Assembly: GCF_013426915.1 (NCBI RefSeq)
Contig: NZ_AP023179.1
Location: 1,922,001-1,986,000, forward strand
Origin: Paraburkholderia sp. PGU19
GTDB lineage: Bacteria > Pseudomonadota > Gammaproteobacteria > Burkholderiales > Burkholderiaceae
Direction of reading: 5' to 3'
DNA length: 64,000 nucleotides
Shown here piece after piece: positions 44,456-55,900 of this stretch. Under the pieces are notes generated by a model. The model was not told the DNA's origin and did no database searches. It saw only the letters and a program-made list of their open reading frames with translations. The position numbers and the translations under genes are program-made. Position 1 is the stretch's first letter. Every line of letters begins with the position of its first letter.

Positions 44456-46540
44456 TCAGCTATTGAAGCCGCGTCCCTGCGCCGCGCGCTCGACGATGCC
44501 CGCTGCAATCTGCCAGGCGTCGCCGTTCGGTTGCGCCGCATAACGGCGGATCGCGTGCTCGACGTTGTAGAGCCCGACGGTATCCGCATACAGCATCGGG
44601 CCGCCGCGCCACAGCGGAAAGCCGTAGCCCGTCAGATAGACCATGTCGATATCCGACGCCTTCGACGCGATGCCCTCTTCGAGAATCTTCGCGCCCTCGT
44701 TGACGAGCGCGAACACCAGACGCTCGACGATTTCATCGTCGGAAAGCTTGCGCCGTTCGACGCCGAGTTCCTTCGAATACGCGACGATCATCTCGTCGAT
44801 CTGCTTCGACGGATACGCGTTGCGGTCGCCCGCCTTGTAGTCGTACCAGCCGCCGCCCGTCTTTTGCCCGAAGCGCCCCGTCTCGCACAGACGGTCGGCG
44901 ATCTTCGAGTAGTGCATGTCCGGGTGCTCCTGATAACGCCGCTTGCGGATCGCCCAGCCGATATCGTTGCCCGCGAGATCGCTCATGCGGAACGGGCCCA
45001 TTGCAAAGCCGAACTTCTCGATCGCCTTGTCGACCTGCGCGGGCAGCGCGCCTTCTTCGAGCATGAAAAGCGCCTGGCGGATGTACTGCTCGATCATCCG
45101 GTTGCCAATGAAGCCGTCGCAGACGCCCGACACCACAGCCGTCTTCTTGATCTTCTTCGCGACCTTCATCACGGTGGCGAGCACGTCCTTCGCCGTGTCC
45201 TTGCCGCGCACCACTTCGAGCAGCTTCATCACGTTGGCCGGGCTGAAGAAGTGCATGCCGACCACGTCCTGCGGACGCTTGGTGAAGGCGGCGATCTTGT
45301 TCAGATCGAGCGTCGACGTGTTCGACGCGAGGATCGCGCCGGGCTTCGCCACTTCGTCGAGGCGCTTGAATACCTGCTCTTTCACGCCGAGTTCTTCGAA
45401 CACCGCTTCGATGATGAGATCGGCGTCTTTGAGATCGTCATACGAGAGCGTCGGCGTGATCGACGCCATGCGCTGCTCGAGCGCTTCCATCGTCAGCTTG
45501 CCTTTCTTGACGGTCGCCTCGTAGTTCTTGCGGATCGTCGCGATGCCGCGATCAAGCGCGTCCTGCTTCGTTTCGAGCATCATGACGGGCAAGCCCGCGT
45601 TGATGAAGTTCATCGCGATGCCGCCGCCCATCGTGCCCGCGCCGATCACCGCGACCTTTTTGATGTCGCGCACGGGCGTATCGGACGGCACATCGGGAAT
45701 CTTGCTCGCCGCGCGCTCACCGAAGAATGCATGGCGCAGCGCACGGCTTTCGGGCGTCTGCACAAGCGCGAGGAAGCATTCGCGCTCCACTTTCATGCCT
45801 TGCTCGAAGCCTTCGAGCACACCCGCTTCGACCGCGTCGATGCACTTGTGCGGCGCCGGATACTGCTTCGCGATGGCCGCGACGCTATTGCGCGCGAACT
45901 GGATGAAGCCCGCCGCGTTCGGATGCTCGATCTTGCGGTCGCGAATCTTCGGATGCGGGCCGCTCTGCGCGCCGACCTTGCGCGCGAACGCGAGCGCGCC
46001 TTCCATCAGATCGCCTTCGATCAGTTCATCGAAAATCGGCGTGCCCGCGAGCTTCTCGGACATCACGGGCGTGCCCGACACGATCATGTTGAGCGCGGCT
46101 TCCAGCCCGAGCGCGCGCGGCAGACGCTGCGTGCCGCCCGCGCCTGGCAGGATGCCGAGCTTCACTTCGGGCAGCGCGATCTGCGCGCCGGGCGCCGCCA
46201 CGCGGTAATGCGCGCCGAGCGCGAGTTCCAGGCCGCCGCCCATCGCGACGCTGTGGATCGCCGCGACGACGGGCTTCGCGCTGCCTTCGACGGCCTTGAT
46301 GACCGTCATCAGCGTCGGTTCCTGCAGCGCTTTCGGCGTGTTGAATTCGGTGATGTCGGCGCCGCCCGAGAAGGCCTTGCCCGCGCCCGTCAGCACGATC
46401 GCCTTGATGGCGGGATCGCCCTGCGCGCGCTCGACGCCTTCGATGATGCCCGTGCGCGTCGACAGGCCGAGGCCATTGACGGGGGGATTATTCAGCGTGA
46501 TGACGGCGATGCCGTCGTGTGTCGTGTAGTCCACTGCCAT
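44456..46540 (-). CDS. fadB: FadB-type multifunctional enoyl-CoA hydratase/3-hydroxyacyl-CoA dehydrogenase
   Basis: This 694-residue multienzyme has an N-terminal crotonase domain (VLTGAGKAFSGGADITEF, VAMGGGLELALGAHYR, GILPGAGGTQRLPRALG) and a dehydrogenase Rossmann domain (VAVIGAGTMGGGIAMNF, about residue 297). The catalytic part VGMHFFSPANVMKLLEVV and C-terminal 3HCDH domains follow. It should hydrate enoyl-CoA and oxidise 3-hydroxyacyl-CoA with NAD+. The ATG at 46540 follows GGAGGCAGGCAG. The size resembles peroxisomal-type multifunctional proteins more than the longer E. coli FadB. Confidence 0.94.
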   Translation of the reverse strand: MAVDYTTHDGIAVITLNNPPVNGLGLSTRTGIIEGVERAQGDPAIKAIVLTGAGKAFSGGADITEFNTPKALQEPTLMTVIKAVEGSAKPVVAAIHSVAMGGGLELALGAHYRVAAPGAQIALPEVKLGILPGAGGTQRLPRALGLEAALNMIVSGTPVMSEKLAGTPIFDELIEGDLMEGALAFARKVGAQSGPHPKIRDRKIEHPNAAGFIQFARNSVAAIAKQYPAPHKCIDAVEAGVLEGFEQGMKVERECFLALVQTPESRALRHAFFGERAASKIPDVPSDTPVRDIKKVAVIGAGTMGGGIAMNFINAGLPVMMLETKQDALDRGIATIRKNYEATVKKGKLTMEALEQRMASITPTLSYDDLKDADLIIEAVFEELGVKEQVFKRLDEVAKPGAILASNTSTLDLNKIAAFTKRPQDVVGMHFFSPANVMKLLEVVRGKDTAKDVLATVMKVAKKIKKTAVVSGVCDGFIGNRMIEQYIRQALFMLEEGALPAQVDKAIEKFGFAMGPFRMSDLAGNDIGWAIRKRRYQEHPDMHYSKIADRLCETGRFGQKTGGGWYDYKAGDRNAYPSKQIDEMIVAYSKELGVERRKLSDDEIVERLVFALVNEGAKILEEGIASKASDIDMVYLTGYGFPLWRGGPMLYADTVGLYNVEHAIRRYAAQPNGDAWQIAAGIVERAAQGRGFNS

Positions 46541-46711
46541 CTGCCTGCCTCCATGCGATGCGGACGCGCCTGATATGCGCAGCCCGGATGGGAACACCCG
46601 AACCATTGTCCGCTGTTTCGCCGTTCGTTTGCGATAGCAGGCAGAATACACAAAAAAGCACGCTCGTTCAAATTCAAACGATGCGTGCCATGATGGGCGT
46701 AAACCCGAGGT

Positions 46712-48415
46712 TTACGACAGATCGGTTCTCGCGTGCCGCACGGCGTCCGCTTCTTCCTCGTCGAACGGGCAGTTTTCGATGTCGAGCGCCGACGGCAATA
46801 CGTGGTCGCGGAAGCGCTCGCGCAGCTTGAGTTTTTGTAGCTTGCCCGTCGCCGTGTGCGGCAGTTCGTCGACGAATACGACGTCGTCGGGAATCCACCA
46901 TTTCGCGACTTTGCCTTCGTAGAACGCGAGCATCTCGTCGCGCGTCAGGTCGGTGTCCGGACGCTTCACGACGACGAGCAGCGGCCGCTCGGTCCACTTC
47001 GGATGCGAGCACGCGATGCATGCCGCTTCCGCCACCGCGGGATGCGCAATCGCGACGTTCTCGACGTCGATCGAACTGATCCACTCGCCGCCCGACTTGA
47101 TCACGTCCTTGCTGCGGTCGGTGATGTTCAGAAAGCTGTCCCTGTCGATCGTCGCGACATCGCCCGTCGGGAACCAGCCGTCGACGAGCGGCGACGCGTC
47201 GCTGCGGAAGTACCGGTCGATCACCCACGGACCGCGCACGTGCAGATCGCCGAACGCGACGCCATCCCACGGCAGGTCGCGCCCGTCGTCCCCGACGATC
47301 TTCATGTCGACGCCGTACATCACGTGGCCCTGCTTTTCGCGCAGCTTGCGCTGCTCGTCGGGAGAACGCTGCGACTGTTCCCATGTGAGCTTGGCGAGCG
47401 TGCCGAGCGGCGACATCTCCGTCATGCCCCACGCGTGAATCACCTCGACGCCGTAGACCTCCTGGAACATCTTGAGCATCGCGGGCGGACACGCGGAACC
47501 GCCGATGACCGTACGCTGCAGCGTCGAAAACTTCACGCCCGCTTCGCGCAAGTGGTTCAGCAAGCCGAGCCAGACGGTCGGGACGCCCGCCGAATACGTG
47601 ACGCGCTCCGCTTCCATCAGTTCATACAGCGACTTGCCGTCGAGATCCTTGCCCGGAAACACGAGCTTGGCGCCCGTCAGCGGCGCGGCGTGCGGAATGC
47701 CCCATGCGTTCACATGGAACATCGGCACGACGGGCAGCACGGAATCGCGCGCGGACAGGCCCATCGCATCGGGCAGCGACGCGCCGAACGCATGCAGCAC
47801 GGTCGAGCGATGCGAGTACAGCGCGCCCTTCGGATTGCCCGTCGTGCCCGACGTGTAGCAAAGGTTGGATGCGCAACGTTCGTCGATTTCCGGCCAGTCG
47901 AACTCGCCGTCGTGCTGCGCCAGCAGCGCTTCATAGCTCGATGCGGCCGTCGACATGCGCGGCATGTGCGTTTCGTCCGTCATCGCGATCCAGCCGCGCA
48001 CGTTCGGGCACTGCGGCGCGAGCACATCGACGAGCGCGGCGAACGTGATGTCGAACAGCACGTAGCGGTCGTCGGCGTGATTGACGATGTAGGCAATCTG
48101 ATCAGGAAAGAGGCGCGGGTTGATCGTGTGGCACACGGCGCCGAAGCCCGTCGTGCCGTAGTACGTTTCCAGATGCCGGTAGCCGTTCCAGGCGAGCGTG
48201 CCGATCCGGTCGCCCGCTTCGACGCCGAGCGCGATCAGCGTCTGTGCGAGTTGCTTCGCGCGCTTCTCGCAATCGCGGTACGTGTAACGATGCACGTCGC
48301 CCTCGATGCGCTTCGACACGATCTCCGTCGTGCCGAAGTGGCGTGACGCATGTGCCAGCAGCGATGAAACCGTCAGCGGCACGTCCATCATCTGTCCATA
48401 GAGCGGCGTCGTCAT
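46712..48415 (-). CDS. AMP-dependent acyl-CoA synthetase (medium/long-chain fatty acid ligase, DmdB/AlkK-like)
   Basis: This 567-residue ANL-superfamily ligase activates a fatty acid with ATP and CoA. The AMP/ATP loop is [17 protein letters not shown] (about residues 180-196), followed by [41 protein letters not shown] and the late lysine in ATGKLQK. Many relatives are annotated as 3-(methylthio)propionyl-CoA ligases, so the true acid may be short or medium chain. It leads the leftward degradation cluster. GGGAG precedes the start. Confidence 0.91.
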   Translation of the reverse strand: MTTPLYGQMMDVPLTVSSLLAHASRHFGTTEIVSKRIEGDVHRYTYRDCEKRAKQLAQTLIALGVEAGDRIGTLAWNGYRHLETYYGTTGFGAVCHTINPRLFPDQIAYIVNHADDRYVLFDITFAALVDVLAPQCPNVRGWIAMTDETHMPRMSTAASSYEALLAQHDGEFDWPEIDERCASNLCYTSGTTGNPKGALYSHRSTVLHAFGASLPDAMGLSARDSVLPVVPMFHVNAWGIPHAAPLTGAKLVFPGKDLDGKSLYELMEAERVTYSAGVPTVWLGLLNHLREAGVKFSTLQRTVIGGSACPPAMLKMFQEVYGVEVIHAWGMTEMSPLGTLAKLTWEQSQRSPDEQRKLREKQGHVMYGVDMKIVGDDGRDLPWDGVAFGDLHVRGPWVIDRYFRSDASPLVDGWFPTGDVATIDRDSFLNITDRSKDVIKSGGEWISSIDVENVAIAHPAVAEAACIACSHPKWTERPLLVVVKRPDTDLTRDEMLAFYEGKVAKWWIPDDVVFVDELPHTATGKLQKLKLRERFRDHVLPSALDIENCPFDEEEADAVRHARTDLS

Positions 48416-48584
48416 ACGCGGGTGTCTCCCAGAGGTGTGATGTTGTGTTGTCGCGCGTTGTTATTCGCCATCGATCGCGCTTCGATACGCGCTTCTCTAT
48501 ACGCTTCGATATGCGCTTCGGATGCGCGCGCTGCAGCGCGGCAGGCGCGGAATTACAATATCGGTTAATAAAGAGGCGCTCAAT

Positions 48585-50141
48585 ATGTCGTTTTCCCCAT
48601 GCAATGCAGGGTTATCGGGTTCCATGTCGACGGCCGCAGGCGCGATCGACAACCAGCGTGAAGGCAGCTTCGCCGCGCTCGGGAACGTCTTTCTGACACG
48701 CCTGCCAGCGGCGCCGTTACCGGCGCCGTATGTCGTCGGCTTCGCGCCCGATGTCGCGGCGATGCTCGGTTTCGACGCATCGCTGGCGAGCGCGCCGGGC
48801 TTCGCCGAGTTCTTTTCGGGCAATACGACACGCGACTGGCCGGCGGCTTCGTTGCCGTATGCGTCGGTGTATTCGGGGCATCAGTTCGGCGTGTGGGCAG
48901 GCCAACTGGGCGACGGACGCGCGCTCACGCTCGGCGAAGTCGAGCACGACGGCCAGCGCTTCGAGCTTCAACTGAAAGGCGCCGGGCGCACGCCCTATTC
49001 GCGCATGGGCGATGGACGCGCGGTGCTGCGCTCGTCGATCCGCGAATATCTGTGCTCGGAGGCGATGCATCACCTCGGCATTCCGACCACGCGCGCGCTC
49101 TGCGTGACGGGCTCCCATCAGCCCGTGCGCCGCGAAGAGATGGAAACGGCCGCCGTCGTCACGCGCGTGTCGCCGAGCTTCGTGCGCTTCGGTCACTTCG
49201 AGCATTTCTACTCGAACGATCGTGTCGATGCGTTGCGCGCGCTGGCCGATCAGGTGATCGACCGCTTCTATCCGTCGTGCCGCGACGCCGACGATCCGTA
49301 TCTCGCGCTGCTGAATGAAGCCGTGCTGTCGACGGCCGATCTGATCGCGCAATGGCAGGCGGTCGGTTTTTGCCACGGCGTGATGAACACGGACAACATG
49401 TCGATTCTCGGCCTGACGATCGACTATGGTCCGTTCGGCTTCATGGATGGCTTCGACGCGAATCACATCTGCAATCACTCGGACTCGCAAGGCCGTTACG
49501 CGTACCGGATGCAGCCGCAGATCGCGTACTGGAACCTGTTCTGTCTCGCGCAAGGTTTGCTGCCGCTGTTCGGCGAACGTTACGACGATGCGCAGCGCAG
49601 CGAGCGCGCGGTGCAGGACGCGCAGCGCGTGCTCGAAGGCTTCAAGGCGCGCTTTGCACCCGCGCTCGAAGCGCGGATGCGCGCCAAGCTCGGCCTCGAC
49701 ACGCAACGCGAAGGCGACGACGCGCTCGCGAACAAACTGTTCGAGATCATGCACGCGAACCGCGCGGACTTCACGCTGACGTTCCGCAATCTGTCGAAAC
49801 TGTCGAAGCACGATGCGAGCGGCGATACGAGCGTGCGCGACCTGTTCCTCGATCGCGCCGCGTTCGACGCCTGGGCGAGCGACTACCGCGGGCGGCTGGC
49901 TCACGAAACCCGCGACGACGCCGCTCGCGCCGAAGCGATGAACCGCGTGAATCCGAAATACGTGCTGCGCAATCACCTGGCGGAGGCGGCGATCCGCCAG
50001 GCGAAGGAAAAGGACTTCTCCGAAGTCGAGCGCCTCGCCGCCGTGCTGCGCCGTCCGTTCGACGAGCAACCTGACTATGAAGCGTATGCCGGACTGCCGC
50101 CCGACTGGGCGTCGTCGCTGGAAGTCAGCTGTTCGTCGTGA
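48585..50141 (+). CDS. selO: SelO/YdiU protein adenylyltransferase
   Basis: This 518-residue pseudokinase-fold enzyme transfers AMP to Ser, Thr or Tyr of target proteins and is linked to redox stress. Conserved blocks include [39 protein letters not shown], the catalytic region [13 protein letters not shown] with [12 protein letters not shown], and the C-terminal SCSS end, where eukaryotic SelO has selenocysteine. The ATG at 48585 follows AGAGG; a longer in-frame extension upstream lacks conservation. It is divergent from the acyl-CoA ligase gene. Confidence 0.94.
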   Translation: MSFSPCNAGLSGSMSTAAGAIDNQREGSFAALGNVFLTRLPAAPLPAPYVVGFAPDVAAMLGFDASLASAPGFAEFFSGNTTRDWPAASLPYASVYSGHQFGVWAGQLGDGRALTLGEVEHDGQRFELQLKGAGRTPYSRMGDGRAVLRSSIREYLCSEAMHHLGIPTTRALCVTGSHQPVRREEMETAAVVTRVSPSFVRFGHFEHFYSNDRVDALRALADQVIDRFYPSCRDADDPYLALLNEAVLSTADLIAQWQAVGFCHGVMNTDNMSILGLTIDYGPFGFMDGFDANHICNHSDSQGRYAYRMQPQIAYWNLFCLAQGLLPLFGERYDDAQRSERAVQDAQRVLEGFKARFAPALEARMRAKLGLDTQREGDDALANKLFEIMHANRADFTLTFRNLSKLSKHDASGDTSVRDLFLDRAAFDAWASDYRGRLAHETRDDAARAEAMNRVNPKYVLRNHLAEAAIRQAKEKDFSEVERLAAVLRRPFDEQPDYEAYAGLPPDWASSLEVSCSS

Positions 50142-50375
50142 GCCGGCGGCCGTCGACGCTTGTTCGCGTCGACCGGCTTCCGCGACTGCATCAACCCGGC
50201 TGCGCTACAATTCGAGCCCAGATAGCGTCGCGTGCGGTCTGATCGTCATCGCGGCGTGGCCAGCACTTTTCGGACGGATCGGACTGGCTCTCGCCGCCAT
50301 TGCGCCGATCTCATCCGAACCATCGCAGACAGCGCGCACGATGCGCCCAACACTCTCCGGATTCCCAACCCGACA

Positions 50376-50906
50376 ATGAAATTCCTGTTCGATCTGTTTC
50401 CGATCATCCTGTTCTTCGTCGCGTACAAGGTGTGGGGCATTTTCACGGCGACGGCTGTCGCGATCGCCGCCACACTCGTCCAGATCGCGTGGGTCGCGTT
50501 CCGGCACCGCAAGGTCGACCCGATGCTGTGGGTGAGCCTCGGCGTCGTCACCGTGTTCGGCGGCGCGACGCTCGTGCTGCATAACGACACCTTCATCAAA
50601 TGGAAGCCGACCGTGCTGTACTGGGCGTTCTCGGTGGCGCTGGTGGTGTCTGCGCTGGCGTTCAACAAGAATCTGATCGAAGCGATGATGGGCAAGCAGA
50701 TCCAGTTGCCGCATCGCATCTGGGGCCAGCTGAACTACGTGTGGGCGATCTTTTTCGTGCTGCTCGGCATTCTCAATCTGTTCGTCGCGTTCAATTTTTC
50801 CACCGATGCGTGGGTGAACTTCAAGCTGTTCGGCGCGACGGGCTGCCTGGTCGTGTTTATCGTCGGGCAGAGCTTGTGGCTGTCGAAGTATATGAAGGAA
50901 GAATGA
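50376..50906 (+). CDS. yciB: Septation protein A/inner membrane-spanning protein YciB
   Basis: This 176-residue protein has five predicted membrane helices and the family start [20 protein letters not shown]. Further signatures are [21 protein letters not shown] and [22 protein letters not shown]. YciB takes part in cell-envelope maintenance and septation. Its order with bolA and a parvulin gene directly downstream is typical for Burkholderiales. The start follows a conserved AACCCGACA context rather than a strong Shine-Dalgarno. Confidence 0.95.
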   Translation: MKFLFDLFPIILFFVAYKVWGIFTATAVAIAATLVQIAWVAFRHRKVDPMLWVSLGVVTVFGGATLVLHNDTFIKWKPTVLYWAFSVALVVSALAFNKNLIEAMMGKQIQLPHRIWGQLNYVWAIFFVLLGILNLFVAFNFSTDAWVNFKLFGATGCLVVFIVGQSLWLSKYMKEE

Positions 50907-50907
50907 C

Positions 50908-51222
50908 ATGAGCGACGACGTTTTCCTCCAGGCCGGCCCTGCCGAGCGCCTCGCGCTGATCGAAGCGCGTATCACGGCGGCGCTCGCGCCCGTCGACTCG
51001 CTCACCGTACGCGACGACAGCGCGCTGCATGCGGGTCATGCGGGCGCGTCGGCGGGTGGTCACTACGCGGTGACGATCGTGGCCGCCGCCTTTGCCGGCA
51101 AGGCCCGCGTGGCGCGGCACCGCATGGTGTATGATGCGCTGGCCGATGCCATGCAGCGCGGCATTCACGCTCTCGCCATCACGGCTTACACGCCAGAAGA
51201 ATTCAATTTGCTGTCCCGTTAG
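50908..51222 (+). CDS. bolA: BolA-family protein
   Basis: This 104-residue protein has the BolA fold with the helix-turn-helix-like strand and conserved FxGKARVARHRMVYDAL (about residues 63-79). The N-terminal half has an acidic helix and VRDDSALHAGHAG, whose histidine can bind an iron-sulfur cluster with a monothiol glutaredoxin. It starts one base after the yciB stop, so the genes are coupled. BolA proteins link morphology, stress and iron homeostasis. Confidence 0.94.
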   Translation: MSDDVFLQAGPAERLALIEARITAALAPVDSLTVRDDSALHAGHAGASAGGHYAVTIVAAAFAGKARVARHRMVYDALADAMQRGIHALAITAYTPEEFNLLSR

Positions 51223-51232
51223 GAAACTTCCG

Positions 51233-52012
51233 ATGACCTTGAAAAACACCCGCTACTGGGTCTTGCTGGCTGCATTTGCGGCCGCACCTGCATTCGCACA
51301 GAACATCGCCGTCGTGAACGGCACGCCGATTCCCAAGTCGCGCGCCGATGCGCTGGTCGCCCAACTCGTGCAGCAGGGTCAACAGGATTCGCCGAAGCTG
51401 CAACAGGCTGTTCGTGAAGAACTCGTGAACCGCGAAATCCTGATGCAGGAAGCGATCCGCGAAGGCATTCCGTCGAAGCCGGACGTCAAGGCGCAGGTCG
51501 CGGTTGCGCAGCAGACTGTGGTGCTGCGTGCGTTGATCGAAAACTTCGTGAAGCAGAACCAGCCGACGGATGCCGAAGTGAAGGCGAAGTACGACGAGCT
51601 GGTCAAGCAGATTGGCGGCAAGGAATATCACCTGCACCACATCCTCGTCGACAACGAGCAGCAGGCGAAGGATCTGATCGCGAAGATCAAGGCTGGGGCG
51701 AGCTTCGAGGATCTCGCGAAGCAGTTCTCGAAGGACCCGGGATCGGGCAAGAATGGTGGCGACCTGGACTGGTCGGATCCGAAGGCTTATGTGCCTGAGT
51801 TTGCCGCTGCCGCGGAGAAGCTGCAGAAAGGTCAGATGACGGATGCGCCGGTGCATACGCAGTTTGGGTGGCATATCATCCGCGTCGATGATGTGCGGCA
51901 GACGCCGCCGCCGCCGTTCGAACAAGTGAAGGCTCAGATCGCGCAGCAGATGCAGCAGGAAAAGCTGCAGGCGTTTGAGGAGGACCTTCGGTCCAAGGCT
52001 AAGGTTCAGTAA
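51233..52012 (+). CDS. Periplasmic PpiC-type peptidyl-prolyl isomerase (parvulin)
   Basis: This 259-residue foldase has a signal peptide (probable cleavage after APAFA, residue about 22), an N-terminal chaperone helical region (about 30-120) and a parvulin domain (about 130-225) with YHLHHILVDNEQQAKDLI, FSKDPGSGKNGGDLDW and TQFGWHIIRVDDVR. It should assist outer-membrane and secreted protein folding. It lies ten bases after bolA, and a strong terminator follows at 52044, so yciB-bolA-ppiC probably form one transcript. Confidence 0.94.
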   Translation: MTLKNTRYWVLLAAFAAAPAFAQNIAVVNGTPIPKSRADALVAQLVQQGQQDSPKLQQAVREELVNREILMQEAIREGIPSKPDVKAQVAVAQQTVVLRALIENFVKQNQPTDAEVKAKYDELVKQIGGKEYHLHHILVDNEQQAKDLIAKIKAGASFEDLAKQFSKDPGSGKNGGDLDWSDPKAYVPEFAAAAEKLQKGQMTDAPVHTQFGWHIIRVDDVRQTPPPPFEQVKAQIAQQMQQEKLQAFEEDLRSKAKVQ

Positions 52013-52043
52013 AGGTTTTTTTGCGTGCATTCGCACGGAGATG

Positions 52044-52070
52044 GCCGCCTGCGGGCGGCTTTTTCTTTTT
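52044..52070 (+). terminator. Terminator after the parvulin gene
   Basis: A 6-bp GC stem (GCCGCC / GGCGGC) with a 4-nt loop is followed by TTTTTCTTTTT. It is an intrinsic terminator form on the plus strand, about 30 bases after the parvulin stop. Confidence 0.8.
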
Positions 52071-52152
52071 GTGGGTCCAGGTTTGGGCTGCGCGGGTTGT
52101 TGGGTTTGCTAGTGGTTTTGCTCGCATCCGCGAGTCGGGGTTATTGGCGTCT

Positions 52153-52814
52153 GCGCTGGCATCCGCGTTTTGTTAGCGTGCTTCACGCGTCGCCCCTGTG
52201 CGGGGCGGCACCTACTTTTCTTTGCCGCCGCAAAGAAAAGTAGGCAAAAGAAAGCGGCTAACACCGCCAGCCCTTGTGTTTGCCTGAGGGACCCCAAAGG
52301 GTCTTACGCTTCACACGGCAACGTCCTTGTTCGCGTGTGTTGCCAACGCGATGAATGAGCGCCTCACCCGCTTCGAATACCCGTACTCGGGCAAGCGGCA
52401 GCGAATGGTATGTGCCGCCCAGGTGGCAAACTGTGTGCAGGTTGTCGCGTCGTATAGCTTGGCGCTCTTACAGGGTGGCACGCGTGCGCTATCGGTCCGA
52501 AGTGAGGCATGTGTGTCTCTACGGCCTACACACAGTTTGCCACCTGGGCGGCGGTGGACTATCTGGCACGGCGTGCTGTAGTGAGGGTGTATGAAGCGGG
52601 TGATGCGCGTCGCAAGAGCGCTGGCAACGAACGTAGGTCACGTGATTGCCGTGTGAAGCGTAAGGCCCTGTGGGGGCCCTCAGGCAGGAAGAAGGACTGG
52701 CGGTGTGAGCCGCTTTCTTTTGCCTACTTTTCTTTGCGGCGGCAAAGAAAAGTAGGTGCCGCCCCGCACAGGGGCGACGCGTGAAGCACGCTAACGAATC
52801 GCGGATGCCGGCGC
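52153..52814. repeat. 662-bp imperfect palindrome: two inverted copies of one repeat
   Basis: The two halves are reverse complements around a single axis near 52483.5. The outer arms (about 52153-52258 and 52709-52814) are nearly identical. Middle blocks match in part, and a 24-bp inner pair (GCCGCCCAGGTGG... at 52415-52438 against 52529-52552) is almost exact, all at equal distance from the axis. Each arm holds its own hairpin, CCTACTTTTCTTTG-N6-complement, at 52211-52244 and 52723-52756. Similar sequences are, from memory, common in Burkholderia intergenic regions. It fills the gap between the convergent parvulin and purL genes. Confidence 0.85.
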
Positions 52815-52924
52815 AAAGGCCAAGAACACCGAACTGGTAACGCCTAAAGCACAAAGACAAATCGCGGAAGCCAGCCAAAAAAAGCAAAAACCGCAAACCG
52901 CGCCTGCCCGCGCAGGGCAAAAAA

Positions 52925-55900
52925 TCACCCCAACCACTTCCGCGCATTCTGAAACACCCGCATCCACGGACTACCATCCGTAGCGCTGTTCTTCCAGGCG
53001 TCGGGATGCCAGCTCATCTGCACATTGCGATGAACACGTTCCGTGTGCGGCATCAGCACAGTAAACCGCCCATCCGGCGTAGTGACAGAAGTAATCCCGC
53101 CGGCGACCCATTCGGATTGAACGGATACTGTTCAGTCGACTGCCCACGATGATCGACATACTTCATCGCAACAGCCACACGCCCCATATCGCCCTGCTGC
53201 GAGAAGTCCGCATAACCCTCGCCGTGCGCAACGGCGACAGGAATCCGCGACCCTTCCATCCCGGCAAAGAAAATCGACGGCGACGACTGCACTTCGACCA
53301 GCGAGAAGCGCGCTTCAAATTTCTCCGACTTGTTGCGCGTGAACTTCGGCCATGCATCCGCGCCAGGAATCATCGAAGCGAGACTGCTCATCATCTGACA
53401 GCCATTGCAGATCCCAAGCGCAAACGTGTCGTCGCGACCAAAGAACGCCGCAAACATATCGGCAAGCTTAGCGTTGAAGCGAATCGTCTTCGCCCAGCCC
53501 TCACCCGCGCCCAGCACGTCACCATACGAGAAACCGCCACACGCGACAGCACCCGCAAAATCAGCAAGCGTCGCGCGGCCCGACAGCAGGTCGCTCATGT
53601 GAACGTCGTGCGCATCGAAGCCCGCGCGGTCGAATGCATACGCCGTTTCGAGATGCGAGTTCACGCCCTGCTCCCGCAAAATCGCCACGCGCGGACGCGC
53701 GCCCTTGCCGATGAACGGCGCCGCGACATCCTCGACGGGATCGAACGACAGATGCGGCTGGATGCCAGGGTCCGACGCATCGAGCAACGCGTCGAATTCC
53801 GCATCGGCGCACGCGGGGTTGTCGCGCAGACGCGAGATGCGCCAGCTCACTTCGCTCCACGTGCGATGCAACTCGGCGCGCGGCGCGTCGAAAATCTTCT
53901 TCGCGTCGCGGTAAATTTCGACCATGTCGCGCTCGTTCGGCTTGCCAACCACATGCGAGCACGCCGACAGACCATGTTCGCGCAGTACCGCAAGCACCGC
54001 GTCGCGATCGCCGGCACGCACCTGAACCACCGCGCCGAGTTCTTCGTTGAACAGCGCGCGGATCGTGCGGTCTTCGCGGCGGCCGCTGGTCTGCTTCGCC
54101 CAGTCCTTCGCGTCGCCGTAATCGAATTCGTGATTGGGTCGAGCGTCAGCATGTCGACGTTCAGCGACACACCCATGTGGCCCGCGAACGCCATTTCGCA
54201 CACGGTCGCCCACAGCCCGCCGTCCGAGCGGTCGTGGTACGCGAGCAGCTTGCCGTCCGCGTTGAGCGCCTGGATCGCCGCGAAGAAACGCTTCAGGTCT
54301 TCCGGATCGTCGACGTCAGGCACCGTGTCGCCGACCTGCTGCGTCACCTGCGCGAGAATACTGCCGCCAAGGCGATGCTTGCCACGCCCCAGATCGATCG
54401 CGATCAGCACCGTTTCGCCCGCTTCCTTCAGGCTCAGCAGTTGAGGCGTCAGATGGCGGCGCACGTCTTCGACGGGCGCGAATGCCGAGATGATCAGCGA
54501 CACAGGCGCGACCACTTCCTTCTCGACGTTGCCGTCCGCCCACTTCGTGCGCATCGACAGCGAATCCTTGCCAACAGGAATGCCGATACCGAGCGCCGGG
54601 CACAGCTCCATGCCGATCGCCTTCACCGTGTCATACAGCGCCGCGTCTTCGCCGGGGCTGCCGCAAGCCGCCATCCAGTTCGCCGACAGCTTCAGTTTGT
54701 CCAGCGACGCGATCGGCGCCGCCGCAATATTCGTCACCACTTCGCCGACGGCCATGCGTCCCGACGCGGGCGCGTCGATCACGGCGAGCGGCGTGCGTTC
54801 GGCCATCGTCATCGCTTCGCCGCGGAAGCCCGCGTAGTCGACCGTCGTGATCGCGCAGTCGGCGACGGGCACCTGCCACGGGCCGACCATCTGGTCGCGC
54901 GACGTCGTGCCGCCCACCGAGCGGTCGCCGATCGTGATCAGGAACGACTTGCTCGCCACGGTCGGATGACGCAGCACGTTCACGGCTGCCTCGTGCAGTG
55001 CGACGTGCGTGACGTCGACGGGCTGCAGCGGCGTCGATACGCGCGTCACGTCGCGGTGCATGCGCGGCGGCTTGCCGAGCAGGACTTCCATCGGCATGTC
55101 GACGGGCTGGTGCGCATCCGCTTGCGTCAGATCGGCGTCGATCAGCTTCAGCTGACGCGCTTCGGTCGCCGTGCCGACCACCGCGAACGGGCAACGCTCG
55201 CGCTCGCAGATCGCCGCAAATTCTTCGAGGCGCGACGGCGGAATGGCCAGCACATAACGCTCTTGCGCTTCGTTTGACCAGATTTCGCGCGGTGACAGCC
55301 CGCTTTCTTCCAGCTGGACCTTGCGCAGTTCGAACAGCGCACCCTTGTCCGCGCCGTCGACCAGTTCCGGGAACGCATTCGACAACCCGCCCGCGCCGAC
55401 GTCATGGATGCTCAGGATCGGATTGCCCGCGCCCAGCTGCCAGCACGAGTTGATCACTTCCTGCGCGCGCCGCTCGATTTCCGGATTGCCGCGCTGGACG
55501 GAATCGAAGTCGAGTTCGGCCGTATTGGTGCCCGTCGCCATCGAGCTCGCCGCGCCGCCGCCCATGCCGATACGCATGCCGGGGCCGCCGATCTGGATCA
55601 GCAGCGAGCCGGCGGGCAGATCGTGCTTGTGCGTGTGCTGGTCGGAGATATTGCCGAGACCGCCCGCGATCATGATCGGCTTGTGGTAGCCGCGCACGCG
55701 GCCCGCGACGTTCTGCTCGTACGTGCGGAAGTAGCCGCCGAGGTTTGGACGGCCGAATTCGTTGTTGAACGCGGCGCCGCCGAGCGGCCCGTCGATCATG
55801 ATCTGTAGCGGCGACGCAATGCGGTCCGGGCGGCCATATGTGTCGAACTGGTCGGCCGCGTTGCGGTGGCCGATGGGCTGCGTGGTGTCGCGGGCGTTTT

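Noticed and set aside
44426..46573. A very long open frame (about 715 codons) on the plus strand opposite the FadB-type gene
   Set aside because: Arg/His/Asp-rich composition typical of antisense frames in GC-rich genes; the minus-strand protein has full domain matches.
52109..52977. Short open frames on both strands within the palindromic repeat (for example 52170-52358 plus and 52519-52977 minus), sharing a common translated string
   Set aside because: Both are translations of the same repeat arm on opposite strands. They have biased composition, no good ribosome site and many amino-acid changes between the copies.
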